This document shows positions 41,118 through 49,083 of a DNA stretch of 49,083 nucleotides, piece after piece. Under the pieces are notes generated by a model. That model made no database searches and was not told the DNA's origin. It saw only the letters and a list, made by a program, of their open reading frames with translations. Positions within the stretch are counted from its first letter, which is position 1. Every line of letters begins with the position of its first letter. Source of the DNA: an uncultured Lachnospiraceae bacterium. Its GTDB lineage: Bacteria > Bacillota > Clostridia > Lachnospirales > Lachnospiraceae. A program made the position numbers and the translations under genes. The stretch lies in the NCBI GenBank assembly GCA_902767235.1, contig CACXGR010000262.1, positions 1-49,083 on the forward strand. The letters are read 5' to 3'.

Positions 41118-43555
41118 GAGAAAATTATACCAAAAACGCACAGGAAGTCATAAGACTTGCCAAGAATGCTTCTAAGCACAACAAGCAGAATTATACGGGG
41201 ACCGAGCACCTGCTCCTGGGGCTGATCGCAGAGCCGGACGGTGTCGCATCCAAGGTGCTCAGGGAAAACAACTGCACGCTGGAGCGGATCGGCGACATGA
41301 TCTCACAGCTCAATATACACTCTGCCAACCTGGCGCTCCTCGATCACGAGGGTTTTTCCCCAAGATGCCAGAAGGTCATGCGGATCGCAGCCGGACATGC
41401 TGACAAGTTCCACTCGGAAATGATCGGGACCGAACATCTGCTCATGGCGATCATCACAGAGGGAGAGAATATCGCTCTGAAACTGATCGAGACCATAGGT
41501 GTCAATCCGGCCAAGCTCTATTTTGAGCTGCTGGCTGCCATGGGGGAGAATCCGACCGAACACAAGGATGACCTGAAAAAGGACGGCGAAGGAGGCGAAC
41601 CGGGGATCCTCCCTCAGTACAGCCGGGATCTGACCGCGCTCGCCATGCAGGGAAGACTCGACCCGGTCATCGGCAGAGAAGAGGAGATCGCCCGCGTGAT
41701 CCGTATTCTGAGCCGCCGGACCAAGAACAATCCCTGTCTGGTGGGGGAACCGGGCGTCGGCAAGACAGCGATCGTCGAGGGATTGGCACAGAAGATCGTG
41801 AGCGGCGCCGTTCCGGCCTCCGTAAGGGGCAAGCGTCTTCTGACCATGGACCTCTCCGGCATGGTGGCGGGATCCAAATACAGAGGTGAATTTGAAGAGC
41901 GCATCAAACGGGTCATCGCAGAGGTCATCGAAGCCGGGAATATCATTCTCTTTGTGGATGAGATCCATACGCTGATCGGTGCCGGAGGCGCAGAAGGCGC
42001 CATCGATGCGTCGAATATCCTCAAGCCTTCACTGGCAAGAGGAGAAATCCAGCTGATCGGCGCGACGACGCTGAATGAGTACCACAAATATGTGGAAAAG
42101 GATGCGGCGCTCGAGAGAAGATTCCAGCCGATCCAGGTGGAGGAACCCACTGCCGACGAGGCGGAGCAGATCCTCAGAGGTGTTCTGAGCGCCTATGAAG
42201 AACACCACAAAGTGAAAGTCAATGACGAAGCGATCCGCGCCGCCGTAGACCTGTCAGAGCGATATATCAACGACCGCAATCTCCCGGATAAGGCCATCGA
42301 CGTGATCGACGAGGCCTGTGCGGCAGTGCGCCTCAAAAATATGGGCGGACATGAAGATCCGATCCGAGCGATGGAGAAAGAAGCGGCGGAAGCCGACAAA
42401 GCGATCGCAGCAGCCCTTTCGGACAACAGGATCGATGACGCCAAAGAGATCCGGGCACGGATCGAGGAACTGAACAGGAAGATCGAATCCGCAAAGCGCA
42501 GACGGGAGCGGCGCGACAGCACCCGGATCCCCGAAGTGGGCGTCGAAGATATTGCTCAGGTCATCTCCATGTGGTCCAAGGTACCCGTCAGCAGACTGAC
42601 GGAAAAGGAGAGCGCAAGGCTTTTGAAGCTGGAAGATGAACTCCACAAGAGGGTGATCGGCCAGGAGGATGCCGTACACGCCGTGGCCAAGGCGATCCGA
42701 AGAGGCCGCGTAGGCCTTCAGGATCCCAACAGACCGATCGGCTCTTTCCTCTTCCTGGGGCCCACCGGCGTCGGCAAAACAGAGCTCTCCAAGGCGCTGG
42801 CGGAAGTGATGTTCGGCTCAGACCAGGATATGATCCGAGTAGATATGTCCGAATATATGGAACAGTACGCCGTGTCCAAGATCATCGGCTCCGCGCCGGG
42901 CTATGTCGGATATGAGGAGGGCGGACAGCTCTCGGAGAAAGTGAGAAGGCACCCCTACAGCGTCATACTGTTTGACGAGATCGAGAAGGCGCACAGGGAT
43001 GTGTTCAATGTGCTGCTCCAGATCCTGGATGAAGGACATATCACGGATTCTAAAGGTCACAAAGTAAACTTCAAAAACACAGTGATCATCATGACATCCA
43101 ATGTGGGTGCACAGAAGATCATTGAACCCAAGACGCTGGGCTTTGCCGATAAGCCTACGGCGGAACAGACCTATGAAAAGATGCGCAGCGGCGTAATGGA
43201 TGAAGTGAAGAAAATGTTCAGGCCTGAGTTCATCAACAGGATCGATGAGATCCTTGTGTTCCACTCTCTGAGCGAGGATGAACTGAACCGGATCTGCACG
43301 CTTCTTTGCGAGGACCTGATCCGCAGGGCGGACAAACAGCTGGGCATCCGGCTCAGGATCACGCCGGCCCTGAAAAAGCACATCGTAAAGGAGTACTCGG
43401 ATCCCAAAATGGGCGCGAGGCCCCTCAAGAGGGCGATCCAGAAGGTGATCGAGGACGAATTGTCTGAAAAACTGCTGGCGGAGGAGATCAGGCCCGGACA
43501 GACCGTCACAGCCGGCTTCAGAGGAGGTGCTGTTACGTTCGATGGCAGGGAGTAA
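41114..43555 (+). CDS. clpC: AAA+ protease ATPase ClpC
   Basis: An 813-residue Hsp100 unfoldase that feeds proteins to ClpP. It has two N-terminal Clp repeats (EVIRLAKNASKHNKQNYTGTEHLL and a second ending EMIGTEHLLMAI), the first ATPase with Walker A GEPGVGKT near residue 211, a middle domain with a UVR-like helical stretch (DAKEIRARIEELNRKIE), and the second ATPase with GPTGVGKT near residue 550 and the sensor/arginine-finger region GARPLKRAIQ. Most Bacillota carry clpC after ctsR, mcsA and mcsB; here a GntR-type gene takes that place. radA follows with a 14-bp overlap. Confidence 0.94.
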   Translation: MRENYTKNAQEVIRLAKNASKHNKQNYTGTEHLLLGLIAEPDGVASKVLRENNCTLERIGDMISQLNIHSANLALLDHEGFSPRCQKVMRIAAGHADKFHSEMIGTEHLLMAIITEGENIALKLIETIGVNPAKLYFELLAAMGENPTEHKDDLKKDGEGGEPGILPQYSRDLTALAMQGRLDPVIGREEEIARVIRILSRRTKNNPCLVGEPGVGKTAIVEGLAQKIVSGAVPASVRGKRLLTMDLSGMVAGSKYRGEFEERIKRVIAEVIEAGNIILFVDEIHTLIGAGGAEGAIDASNILKPSLARGEIQLIGATTLNEYHKYVEKDAALERRFQPIQVEEPTADEAEQILRGVLSAYEEHHKVKVNDEAIRAAVDLSERYINDRNLPDKAIDVIDEACAAVRLKNMGGHEDPIRAMEKEAAEADKAIAAALSDNRIDDAKEIRARIEELNRKIESAKRRRERRDSTRIPEVGVEDIAQVISMWSKVPVSRLTEKESARLLKLEDELHKRVIGQEDAVHAVAKAIRRGRVGLQDPNRPIGSFLFLGPTGVGKTELSKALAEVMFGSDQDMIRVDMSEYMEQYAVSKIIGSAPGYVGYEEGGQLSEKVRRHPYSVILFDEIEKAHRDVFNVLLQILDEGHITDSKGHKVNFKNTVIIMTSNVGAQKIIEPKTLGFADKPTAEQTYEKMRSGVMDEVKKMFRPEFINRIDEILVFHSLSEDELNRICTLLCEDLIRRADKQLGIRLRITPALKKHIVKEYSDPKMGARPLKRAIQKVIEDELSEKLLAEEIRPGQTVTAGFRGGAVTFDGRE

Positions 43556-44951
43556 GAGAAAGACAGGATTTTTTTGCCAGGCGTGCGGGTACGAGTCGGC
43601 CAAGTGGACCGGACAGTGCCCCGCCTGCAAAGCCTGGAACACCATGGTGGAGGAGCCGGTCAGGATCACTTCTTCGAGATCCTCCGGCAGCGGATCCCGG
43701 GGGGCATCCGCCAGGTTTTCCCTCGGAGATGCAAATAAGAGTTTTAAGCCGGTTCCCCTGTCCGCCGTGGAAGATCAGGAAGAGATCCGGTTTTCCACCG
43801 GTATGGCCGAACTGGACCGCGTCCTGGGCGGCGGCGCCGTCTCCGGCTCGCTGATCCTGGTGGGCGGAGACCCAGGGATCGGCAAGTCCACGATCCTTCT
43901 GCAGACAAGCTGCAACATGGCTGTGCGGGGGATTCCCGTCATATACATATCTGGAGAGGAGTCCCTGCGGCAGATCAAGATCCGGGCAGCCAGGATTGCC
44001 AAAGCGCCGGACGCCCTGCGCTTTATGTGCGAGACGAATCTGGATATCATCTCAGAGGTCGTGATACGGGAGAAGCCCAAAGTGGTCGTGATCGACTCGA
44101 TCCAGACCATGTTCAGTGAAGACGTCGGTTCCGCGCCGGGAAGCGTATCCCAGGTGCGGGAGACAACAGCCGTTCTCCTGAGGCTGGCCAAGGAGCTGTC
44201 CGTCACCTTTTTCATCGTCGGGCATGTCACAAAAGAGGGTACAGTGGCCGGACCGCGCGTGCTAGAGCATATGGTGGATACGGTTCTCTATTTTGAAGGG
44301 GACCGGTACGCCTCCTACAGGATCCTCAGGGGCGTCAAGAACCGCTTCGGCTCCACAAATGAGATCGGGATCTTCGAGATGAGAAATGAAGGCCTTGCAG
44401 AAGTTCCGAATCCGTCGGAATACATGCTGAGCGGGAGGCCGCTCGGATCGAGCGGGTCCGTTGTGACCTGTTCCATGGAAGGGACGCGCCCCATGCTCAC
44501 AGAGGTGCAGGCGCTGATCGTACAGACAAATTTCGGCTACCCCAGAAGGCAATCCACAGGCACCGATGCAAACCGGGTCAGCGTGCTGATGGCAGTGATC
44601 GAAAAGAGACTGAACGTACCGCTGTCCCAGTTCGACGCCTATATCAATCTTGCCGGCGGCATCAGGCAGACGGAGCCCTCGCTGGATCTGGGCATTGTCA
44701 TGGCTATCCTTTCCAGCTATCGGAACCGGCCTGTTCCGGATGACATGATCGTCTTCGGCGAAGTCGGGCTTTCCGGCGAGGTCAGGAGCGTGAGCATGGC
44801 GGAGATGCGGGTACAGGAAGCAGCCAAACTCGGATTCAGAAGGTGTATACTACCGGCATCTGCGGCGGAAGGGATCAAAGTGCCGGACGGGATGAAACTG
44901 ATCCCCATCAAGGGGATCGGACAGCTGTACGATCATCTTATCAATTCATAA
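43542..44951 (+). CDS. radA: DNA repair protein RadA
   Basis: RadA helps process recombination intermediates by branch migration. The 469-residue protein has an N-terminal C4 zinc finger (FFCQACGYESAKWTGQCPAC), a RecA-like ATPase with Walker A GGDPGIGKST near residue 107, the RadA-specific KNRFGSTNEIG motif near residue 265, and a C-terminal Lon-protease-like domain. ATG 43542 lies inside the end of clpC, 14 bp after AGGAGG; a GTG at 43527 would add five residues but sits on the ribosome site. The clpC-radA neighbourhood is conserved in Bacillota. Confidence 0.94.
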   Translation: MAGSKRKTGFFCQACGYESAKWTGQCPACKAWNTMVEEPVRITSSRSSGSGSRGASARFSLGDANKSFKPVPLSAVEDQEEIRFSTGMAELDRVLGGGAVSGSLILVGGDPGIGKSTILLQTSCNMAVRGIPVIYISGEESLRQIKIRAARIAKAPDALRFMCETNLDIISEVVIREKPKVVVIDSIQTMFSEDVGSAPGSVSQVRETTAVLLRLAKELSVTFFIVGHVTKEGTVAGPRVLEHMVDTVLYFEGDRYASYRILRGVKNRFGSTNEIGIFEMRNEGLAEVPNPSEYMLSGRPLGSSGSVVTCSMEGTRPMLTEVQALIVQTNFGYPRRQSTGTDANRVSVLMAVIEKRLNVPLSQFDAYINLAGGIRQTEPSLDLGIVMAILSSYRNRPVPDDMIVFGEVGLSGEVRSVSMAEMRVQEAAKLGFRRCILPASAAEGIKVPDGMKLIPIKGIGQLYDHLINS

Positions 44952-44966
44952 CATAAGGGGAAGAAA

Positions 44967-45449
44967 ATGAGAAAAATAGATGAGACCGCTTATATCGCAG
45001 AGGGTGCCAGACTGATCAAGGACGTAGTGCTTGAGAAGAACAGCAGTGTCTGGTTCAATGCCGTGCTGCGCGGAGACGAAGAGCAAATCATCGTCGGTGA
45101 AGGATCCAACGTGCAGGACAACTGCGTCATACATGTGGGCCCGGGCTGCCCTACCATACTTGGAAAAGGCGTGACCGTCGGACATCTGGCCCTCCTGCAC
45201 GGCTGCCGGGTCGGAGACAACACGCTGATCGGCATGAACTCCACGATCCTCAACGGAGCGGTGATCGGCCGGAACTGCATCATCGGCGCCGGCTCTCTGG
45301 TGACAAAGGGAGTCGTGATCCCGGACAACAGCCTCGCCTTCGGCAGACCCGCCAAAATCGTGAGGCAGGTGACGGAAGAGGAGATCGAATCGAATCGCTA
45401 TGACGCGCAGTTTTATATCCGCGAGGCGGAAGAATACAGACAGTCATAG
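44967..45449 (+). CDS. Gamma carbonic anhydrase family protein
   Basis: A 160-residue left-handed beta-helix protein built of hexapeptide repeats. The three zinc-type histidines are present: one in DNCVIHVG near residue 58 and two in VGHLALLHGC near residues 75-80. Related proteins (YrdA/PaaY-like) have carbonic anhydrase or thioesterase activity, or none shown. The ending AFGRPAKIVRQVTEEEI is typical. AGGGGAAG precedes the ATG, 15 bp after radA, so it is probably the last gene of that operon. Confidence 0.88.
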   Translation: MRKIDETAYIAEGARLIKDVVLEKNSSVWFNAVLRGDEEQIIVGEGSNVQDNCVIHVGPGCPTILGKGVTVGHLALLHGCRVGDNTLIGMNSTILNGAVIGRNCIIGAGSLVTKGVVIPDNSLAFGRPAKIVRQVTEEEIESNRYDAQFYIREAEEYRQS

Positions 45450-45491
45450 GCATTGACTATGTTTTTTTGCGCTTTAGAGCTATAGAATCGA

Positions 45492-45521
45492 TTGGAGTTT
45501 ATCGAAGATTTCCATTATGAT
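45492..45521 (+). promoter_or_regulatory. Possible promoter for the acyl-CoA dehydrogenase gene
   Basis: TATGAT at 45516-45521 is a good -10 box; the -35 match TTGGAG at 45492-45497 is poor, with an 18-bp spacer. The A/T-rich gap from 45450 to 45588 differs sharply in composition from the genes on either side. Confidence 0.35.
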
Positions 45522-45588
45522 TAAAGTACAGTAATGACGTGTTTTGAAGCGACATATTGTCTATATTTAACAAAAGGAGGGTAATTCA

Positions 45589-46725
45589 ATGGCATTAGTT
45601 TACACCGAGGAGCAGAAAGAACTGATCGCAATGGTCAAGGAAATGGCTGAGAAGGAAGTTAAGCCTCACGTGGCCGAGTGTGACCGCACAGGCAACTGCC
45701 CCATCGAGCTCTTCGCACCCGCTCTGGAGATGGGTCTTCACCTGGCTGAGATCCCCGAGGAGTACGGCGGAATGGGCCTCAGCTTCGAGACAACAGCTAT
45801 GATGTATGAAGAGCTTGCAAAGGTTGATGCCGGTTATGCAGATACGCTTGTTACCACTTTCGTTGCATTCCGTAACGTTATGCTCGCAGGCACACCCGAG
45901 CAGATCCAGTACTTTGCAGACATCGTTCAGGAAGGCAAGTTCGCCTGCTTCGCGATCACAGAGCCCAACGCAGGTTCCGATGCCGGCGCCCTCAAGGCTA
46001 CCGCTGTAAAGGACGGAGATGACTACATCCTAAACGGCACAAAGACCTTCGCTACCAACGGCGAGTGCGCTTCCCTTTACATCAGCTTCTTCCGCACAGA
46101 GGAAGGCATCACCGCTTTCATGATCGATCGCGACACACCCGGATTCTCCGTTGGCGCACACGAGGACAAGATGGGATTCCGTCTCTCCAACACCACAGAG
46201 CTTATCTTCGACAATGTCCGCGTTCCTGAGAGCCGCGTAATCGGCAAGAAGGGCAAGGGACTCAACGTTGCTCTCGGCTGCCTCAACATTTCCCGCGCAT
46301 TCGTCGCTACGCTGGCTGTAGGTATCATGCAGCGAGCGCTCGACGAGGCAGTGGCATATGCCAAGGTCCGTAAGCAGTTCGGCAAGCCCATCATCAAGTT
46401 CCAGATGGTCCAGGGCCTTCTGGCTGATATGGCAATCAAGACAGAGGCTGCAAGATGCCTTGTCAACAACACCATGAGAATGATCGACGCAGGTATGGAC
46501 GTCCGCAAAGAAGGCGCGATCACCAAGTGCTTCGTAACGGATGTTGCTCAGGAAGTTACTTCCAATGCAGTCCAGGTTCTCGGCGGATACGGCTACAGCC
46601 GTGAGTATCCCGTAGAGAAGCTCATGCGTGACGTCAAGATCTTCCAGATCTTCGAGGGAACCAACCAGATCCAGAGACAGACTGTTGCAAAGTGCCTTGA
46701 GAGAGAGTATCCCGATCTTATCTGA
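45589..46725 (+). CDS. Acyl-CoA dehydrogenase
   Basis: A 378-residue flavoprotein that oxidises, or in reverse reduces, the alpha-beta bond of an acyl-CoA, passing electrons through EtfAB (not in the window). Motifs are CFAITEPNAGSDAGALKATA for FAD and substrate binding, the RKQFGKPIIKFQMVQ helix, QVLGGYGYSREYPVEKLMRD, and IFEGTNQIQRQ with the catalytic Glu. It resembles short-chain, butyryl-CoA-type enzymes. The ribosome site AAAGGAGGG is strong. Third-position T is clearly more common than in neighbouring genes (many GTT and GCT codons), which suggests high expression or separate origin. A hairpin follows, then a CoA ligase gene. Confidence 0.93.
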   Translation: MALVYTEEQKELIAMVKEMAEKEVKPHVAECDRTGNCPIELFAPALEMGLHLAEIPEEYGGMGLSFETTAMMYEELAKVDAGYADTLVTTFVAFRNVMLAGTPEQIQYFADIVQEGKFACFAITEPNAGSDAGALKATAVKDGDDYILNGTKTFATNGECASLYISFFRTEEGITAFMIDRDTPGFSVGAHEDKMGFRLSNTTELIFDNVRVPESRVIGKKGKGLNVALGCLNISRAFVATLAVGIMQRALDEAVAYAKVRKQFGKPIIKFQMVQGLLADMAIKTEAARCLVNNTMRMIDAGMDVRKEGAITKCFVTDVAQEVTSNAVQVLGGYGYSREYPVEKLMRDVKIFQIFEGTNQIQRQTVAKCLEREYPDLI

Positions 46726-46763
46726 TCTGACTTTAATTTACTAACTAATTAATTGCTGCTTTT

Positions 46764-46797
46764 TTCCTGCCGCCGGGCCATTGTTCGGCGGCAGGAA
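46764..46797 (+). other. 12-bp hairpin after the acyl-CoA dehydrogenase gene
   Basis: TTCCTGCCGCCG at 46764-46775 pairs with 46786-46797 around a 10-base loop. The T-run lies before the stem, not after it, so it is not a standard terminator. It may stabilise the upstream message and lower expression of the ligase gene. Confidence 0.6.
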
Positions 46798-46846
46798 TGT
46801 CTTATGGATAAAAACAGCCGTGTAAAATTTTGAAAAGAGGCATCCA

Positions 46847-48529
46847 ATGAGAGTACCAGGAATGAAGATTAACCCGGAGCTAGAGAAACTCTACAAGGAG
46901 CGCGGAGACTGGACAGACGATACGCTGCTCACCCGGTTCGAGAGATCTGTTGAAAAATTCGGAGACAGGGAATTTGTCGTAGATGATCTCGGCAGACGCT
47001 ATACATATAAGGAAATGGACCGGTATTCCGATCAGGTGGCGGCTGTCCTGTATGAGTACGGCGTCCGCGAAGGGAGCATGGTGACTTATCAGATCACACC
47101 CCGCAGCGAATTTGTCGCCGTGATGCTTGCCTGCTTTAAGCTGGGTGCGATCTCGGCGCCTTTGGGCATGTTCTTTGAAGAGAAAAGTCTTCACGATATT
47201 TTGGCATTTCTGGGAAGCAATCTTCATATCAGTGTGGCAAAGTACAGAGGAAGAGACAGAGGCGGCATGATCGAGGAGTCGGTGGCCGGCGTCCTTTCCC
47301 CCAGAAAGATCATCCTGATCGGAGAGAGCCGCACGGCGCCTGAACTGGTCTGCATGGAAGAGCTCCTGATGCAGAGACTTCCCGTTCCGCCAAGGTATAA
47401 GGGGACCGGCACGGATCTGTCCACGATCCTGTGCACGTCCGGTACTACCAGCATGAGCAAGGGCGTAATGCTCACCAATGACAACATCATCTTCTCAGAG
47501 GACGGGTTCAACAAGGAACTGGGGCTGACGGAAGAAGATATCATGTTTATGCCCGCACCGCTCAACCACGCGACCGGGTATCATCACGGGATCATTTCCC
47601 CCATGCTCAGAGGCGGCAAAGTAGTGCTCCAGGAGAGATTCTGCTGCGTGGATGCGATCCATATGATGAACGACGAGAAAGTCACATATTCCATGGGGGC
47701 GACTCCTTTTATTTACGATCTGGTGGCGCAGCTGGACATCAGCGGCGAGAAACTTCCCTATCTGCGGTTTTACATCTGCGGCGGCGCACCGGTCCCTGAG
47801 TTTTTGGTCAACAAGGCATTTAATAATCACGGTATCCTTGTGTGCGAATGCTACGGATCCACGGAGAGTGTTCCCCATCTGTACGTAAGGCCTGCCGAGG
47901 CGCTGGATGTGCACGGCAGATGGTCCGGAAGAGCGATGGGCGGGATCGAAGTGCGGATCGTCGGAAGCGATCACAAGGAAGTCCCGAGAGGCACCGTGGG
48001 AGAAGAAGTCTCGCGCGGTCCCAGCGTATTTGTTGGCTACTATAAAAATGAAGAGGCAACGGAAAAAGCGCTGGATGACGAAGGATGGTGCTACAGCGGC
48101 GATCTCTGCGTGATGGATGAGAACGACAACGTGAAGGTGGTCGGCAGGATCAAGGATGTCATCATCCGCGGCGGTGAGAACCTCAACGCCAATGAGATCG
48201 ACTCGAACCTGGAAGGCTGCCCGGGGATCAAGGATCACACCATCATCGGACGTCCCGAGGAGAGACTGGGAGAGAGGATCTGTGCTTTCATCGTCTGCGA
48301 GCCCGGATGCCAGCCGACCAAAGAAGACATCCTCGACTATCTCAAATCCAAAAGAGTGCCCAAGAGACTGTGGCCGGAATATGTCGAATACATCGATTCG
48401 ATCCCCAGAACAGACAGCGGAAAAGTTCAGAAGTTCAAGCTGGATAAGGTCCTGCGGTCCAGGATGGGGCTTTCGGAGGACCATGTGGCGATCACAGCGG
48501 GAGACGCTGAAAAACACGGATTCAAGTAA
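46847..48529 (+). CDS. AMP-forming acyl-CoA ligase
   Basis: A 560-residue ANL-superfamily enzyme that activates a carboxylic acid with ATP and joins it to CoA. Visible are the P-loop CTSGTTSMSKGVM near residue 202, the aromatic ATP-binding block ECYGSTES near residue 345, YSGDLCVMDENDNVKVVGRIKD with the ATP-contacting Asp and hinge near residue 420, GGENLNANEID, and the catalytic Lys in RTDSGKVQKFKLDK near the end. The N-terminus (ERGDWTDDTLLTRFE) recalls cyclohexanecarboxylate and medium-chain or aryl acid ligases, but the substrate cannot be fixed. With the dehydrogenase upstream it suggests an acid activation and reduction or oxidation pathway. Confidence 0.9.
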   Translation: MRVPGMKINPELEKLYKERGDWTDDTLLTRFERSVEKFGDREFVVDDLGRRYTYKEMDRYSDQVAAVLYEYGVREGSMVTYQITPRSEFVAVMLACFKLGAISAPLGMFFEEKSLHDILAFLGSNLHISVAKYRGRDRGGMIEESVAGVLSPRKIILIGESRTAPELVCMEELLMQRLPVPPRYKGTGTDLSTILCTSGTTSMSKGVMLTNDNIIFSEDGFNKELGLTEEDIMFMPAPLNHATGYHHGIISPMLRGGKVVLQERFCCVDAIHMMNDEKVTYSMGATPFIYDLVAQLDISGEKLPYLRFYICGGAPVPEFLVNKAFNNHGILVCECYGSTESVPHLYVRPAEALDVHGRWSGRAMGGIEVRIVGSDHKEVPRGTVGEEVSRGPSVFVGYYKNEEATEKALDDEGWCYSGDLCVMDENDNVKVVGRIKDVIIRGGENLNANEIDSNLEGCPGIKDHTIIGRPEERLGERICAFIVCEPGCQPTKEDILDYLKSKRVPKRLWPEYVEYIDSIPRTDSGKVQKFKLDKVLRSRMGLSEDHVAITAGDAEKHGFK

Positions 48530-48556
48530 CAGGAAGAATATAACACGGAGGTTCTC

Positions 48557-49063
48557 ATGAGCATACAGCAGACCGTAAGTCCCACCCGCTATATCGGGAG
48601 AGGAAAACCCAGAAGGACCAGAAAAGACATAGATCTGTTTCATTGCAGCGTTTGCGGCGGATACCTCACGGGATGGCAGAATACAGATGCCTCCCCCTGC
48701 TGCTGCGGACAGGAAATGGAACGAGTTTCCTTTGTGCCCAATGAGGAGCTGGACCCTTCCGTGCAGATCGATTACAAGATCCGCGGAAGTCTCAACAACA
48801 ACTGCATAGTCGTCACATGGGGGAAAGTCAAACCGGTCTGGATCATGCTGGAATCCTTTCGCGGATCACAATTCTTCTATGTGGAGAGCTCCTTCAAGGA
48901 AGTGTTTGCGCTGGCTGGGACCGATGCGTATGCGTACTGCGACAAAGATCCCTGCAAGGAATGTTCCTTCCGCTGCAAGAGAGGGTTCGCGATCTATGCG
49001 AATTTGCCGGGGATCGGGATCGTGAAGCGGGAAGTGGACCGAATCTCGACAGACAAAGGATGA
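48557..49063 (+). CDS. Cysteine-rich protein of unknown function
   Basis: A 168-residue protein I cannot assign with confidence. Near residue 30 it has FHCSVCGGYL and, 20 residues on, PCCCGQEM: a Cys-x2-Cys plus Cys-Cys arrangement like a desulforedoxin or rubredoxin-type metal site. A middle beta-rich region (VTWGKVKPVWIMLESFRGSQFFYVE) follows, and then a second cluster, YCDKDPCKECSFRCKRG, with four cysteines. Two metal or iron-sulfur sites are therefore possible. ACGGAGG precedes the ATG, 27 bp after the ligase gene. It could serve as an electron carrier or metal-dependent partner of the acyl-CoA module, which is inference. Confidence 0.7.
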   Translation: MSIQQTVSPTRYIGRGKPRRTRKDIDLFHCSVCGGYLTGWQNTDASPCCCGQEMERVSFVPNEELDPSVQIDYKIRGSLNNNCIVVTWGKVKPVWIMLESFRGSQFFYVESSFKEVFALAGTDAYAYCDKDPCKECSFRCKRGFAIYANLPGIGIVKREVDRISTDKG

Positions 49064-49083
49064 TGGCAGACCTCTGAGAGGAC

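Noticed and set aside
45453..45486. TTGACT/TATAGA promoter before the acyl-CoA dehydrogenase gene
   Set aside because: The spacer would be 22 bp, too long for sigma-A.
46758..46797. Rho-independent terminator after the acyl-CoA dehydrogenase gene
   Set aside because: The T-run precedes the stem; none follows it on either strand.
1..49083. CRISPR array, insertion sequence, prophage, tRNA or rRNA
   Set aside because: No spaced repeats, transposase, integrase, attachment repeats or cloverleaf-like sequence was noticed on either strand.

Overview
The window is about 49 kb of an anaerobic, low-redox Clostridia genome, most likely Lachnospiraceae-like (Bacillota) with unusually high GC. This rests on [FeFe]-hydrogenase maturases HydE and HydF, ClpC, DUF4250 and DUF5685 proteins, strong AGGAGG ribosome sites and many GTG/TTG starts. 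No rRNA, tRNA, CRISPR, phage or insertion sequence was seen. The sequence enters inside hypF; every other gene is complete.

Region 1 (1-12.1 kb, all plus strand) is the most unusual part. A tightly packed run encodes HypF, HypC, HypD and HypE (the Fe(CN)2CO branch of [NiFe]-hydrogenase maturation), then a TM1266-type regulator, then two nitrogenase-like genes, then HydF and HydE ([FeFe]-hydrogenase maturation), then class II fumarase. The first nitrogenase-like gene is a single 732-residue polypeptide joining a complete NifH-type Fe protein to a NifD-type domain. The second is a 396-residue NifK-like partner. Motif alignment from memory suggests the pair keeps only the equivalents of NifD Cys62, NifD Cys154 and NifK Cys95, enough for one [4Fe-4S] cluster rather than a full P-cluster. 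No hydrogenase structural gene, HydG, HypA, HypB, or nifE/N/B is in view. This looks like an uncharacterised nitrogenase-like reductase embedded in a hydrogenase-maturation operon.

Region 2 (12.1-18.9 kb, plus) holds a polar amino-acid ABC transporter with a strong promoter, a leader inverted repeat and a good terminator. It is followed by a hisC-like aminotransferase with its own promoter, a small membrane exporter, a methyltransferase, dapF and a SEC-C protein. Region 3 (18.9-22.5 kb, minus) carries a J-domain protein coupled to a DUF5685 protein, a zinc-ribbon membrane protein and the azlC/azlD exporter pair.

Region 4 (22.6-35.0 kb, plus) has a small DUF4250 gene missed by ORF length cut-offs, valS, folC, an MBOAT/SGNH pair probably for O-acylation of a surface polymer, a small unknown protein, a TPR lipoprotein, pyrF, pyrE and a large M29-type aminopeptidase. 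Region 5 (35.1-38.7 kb) is purE-purM-purN-purD. Region 6 (38.7-45.5 kb) has a membrane SH3 protein with a very acidic tail, a gntR-clpC-radA operon with a 16-bp perfect inverted repeat over its promoter, and a gamma-carbonic-anhydrase-like protein. Region 7 (45.5-49.1 kb) has an acyl-CoA dehydrogenase with codon use unlike its neighbours, an acyl-CoA ligase and a cysteine-rich protein, likely a small acid-activation and oxidation/reduction module.

All calls come from reading motifs; no database search was run. No gene-free stretch exceeds about 180 bases.
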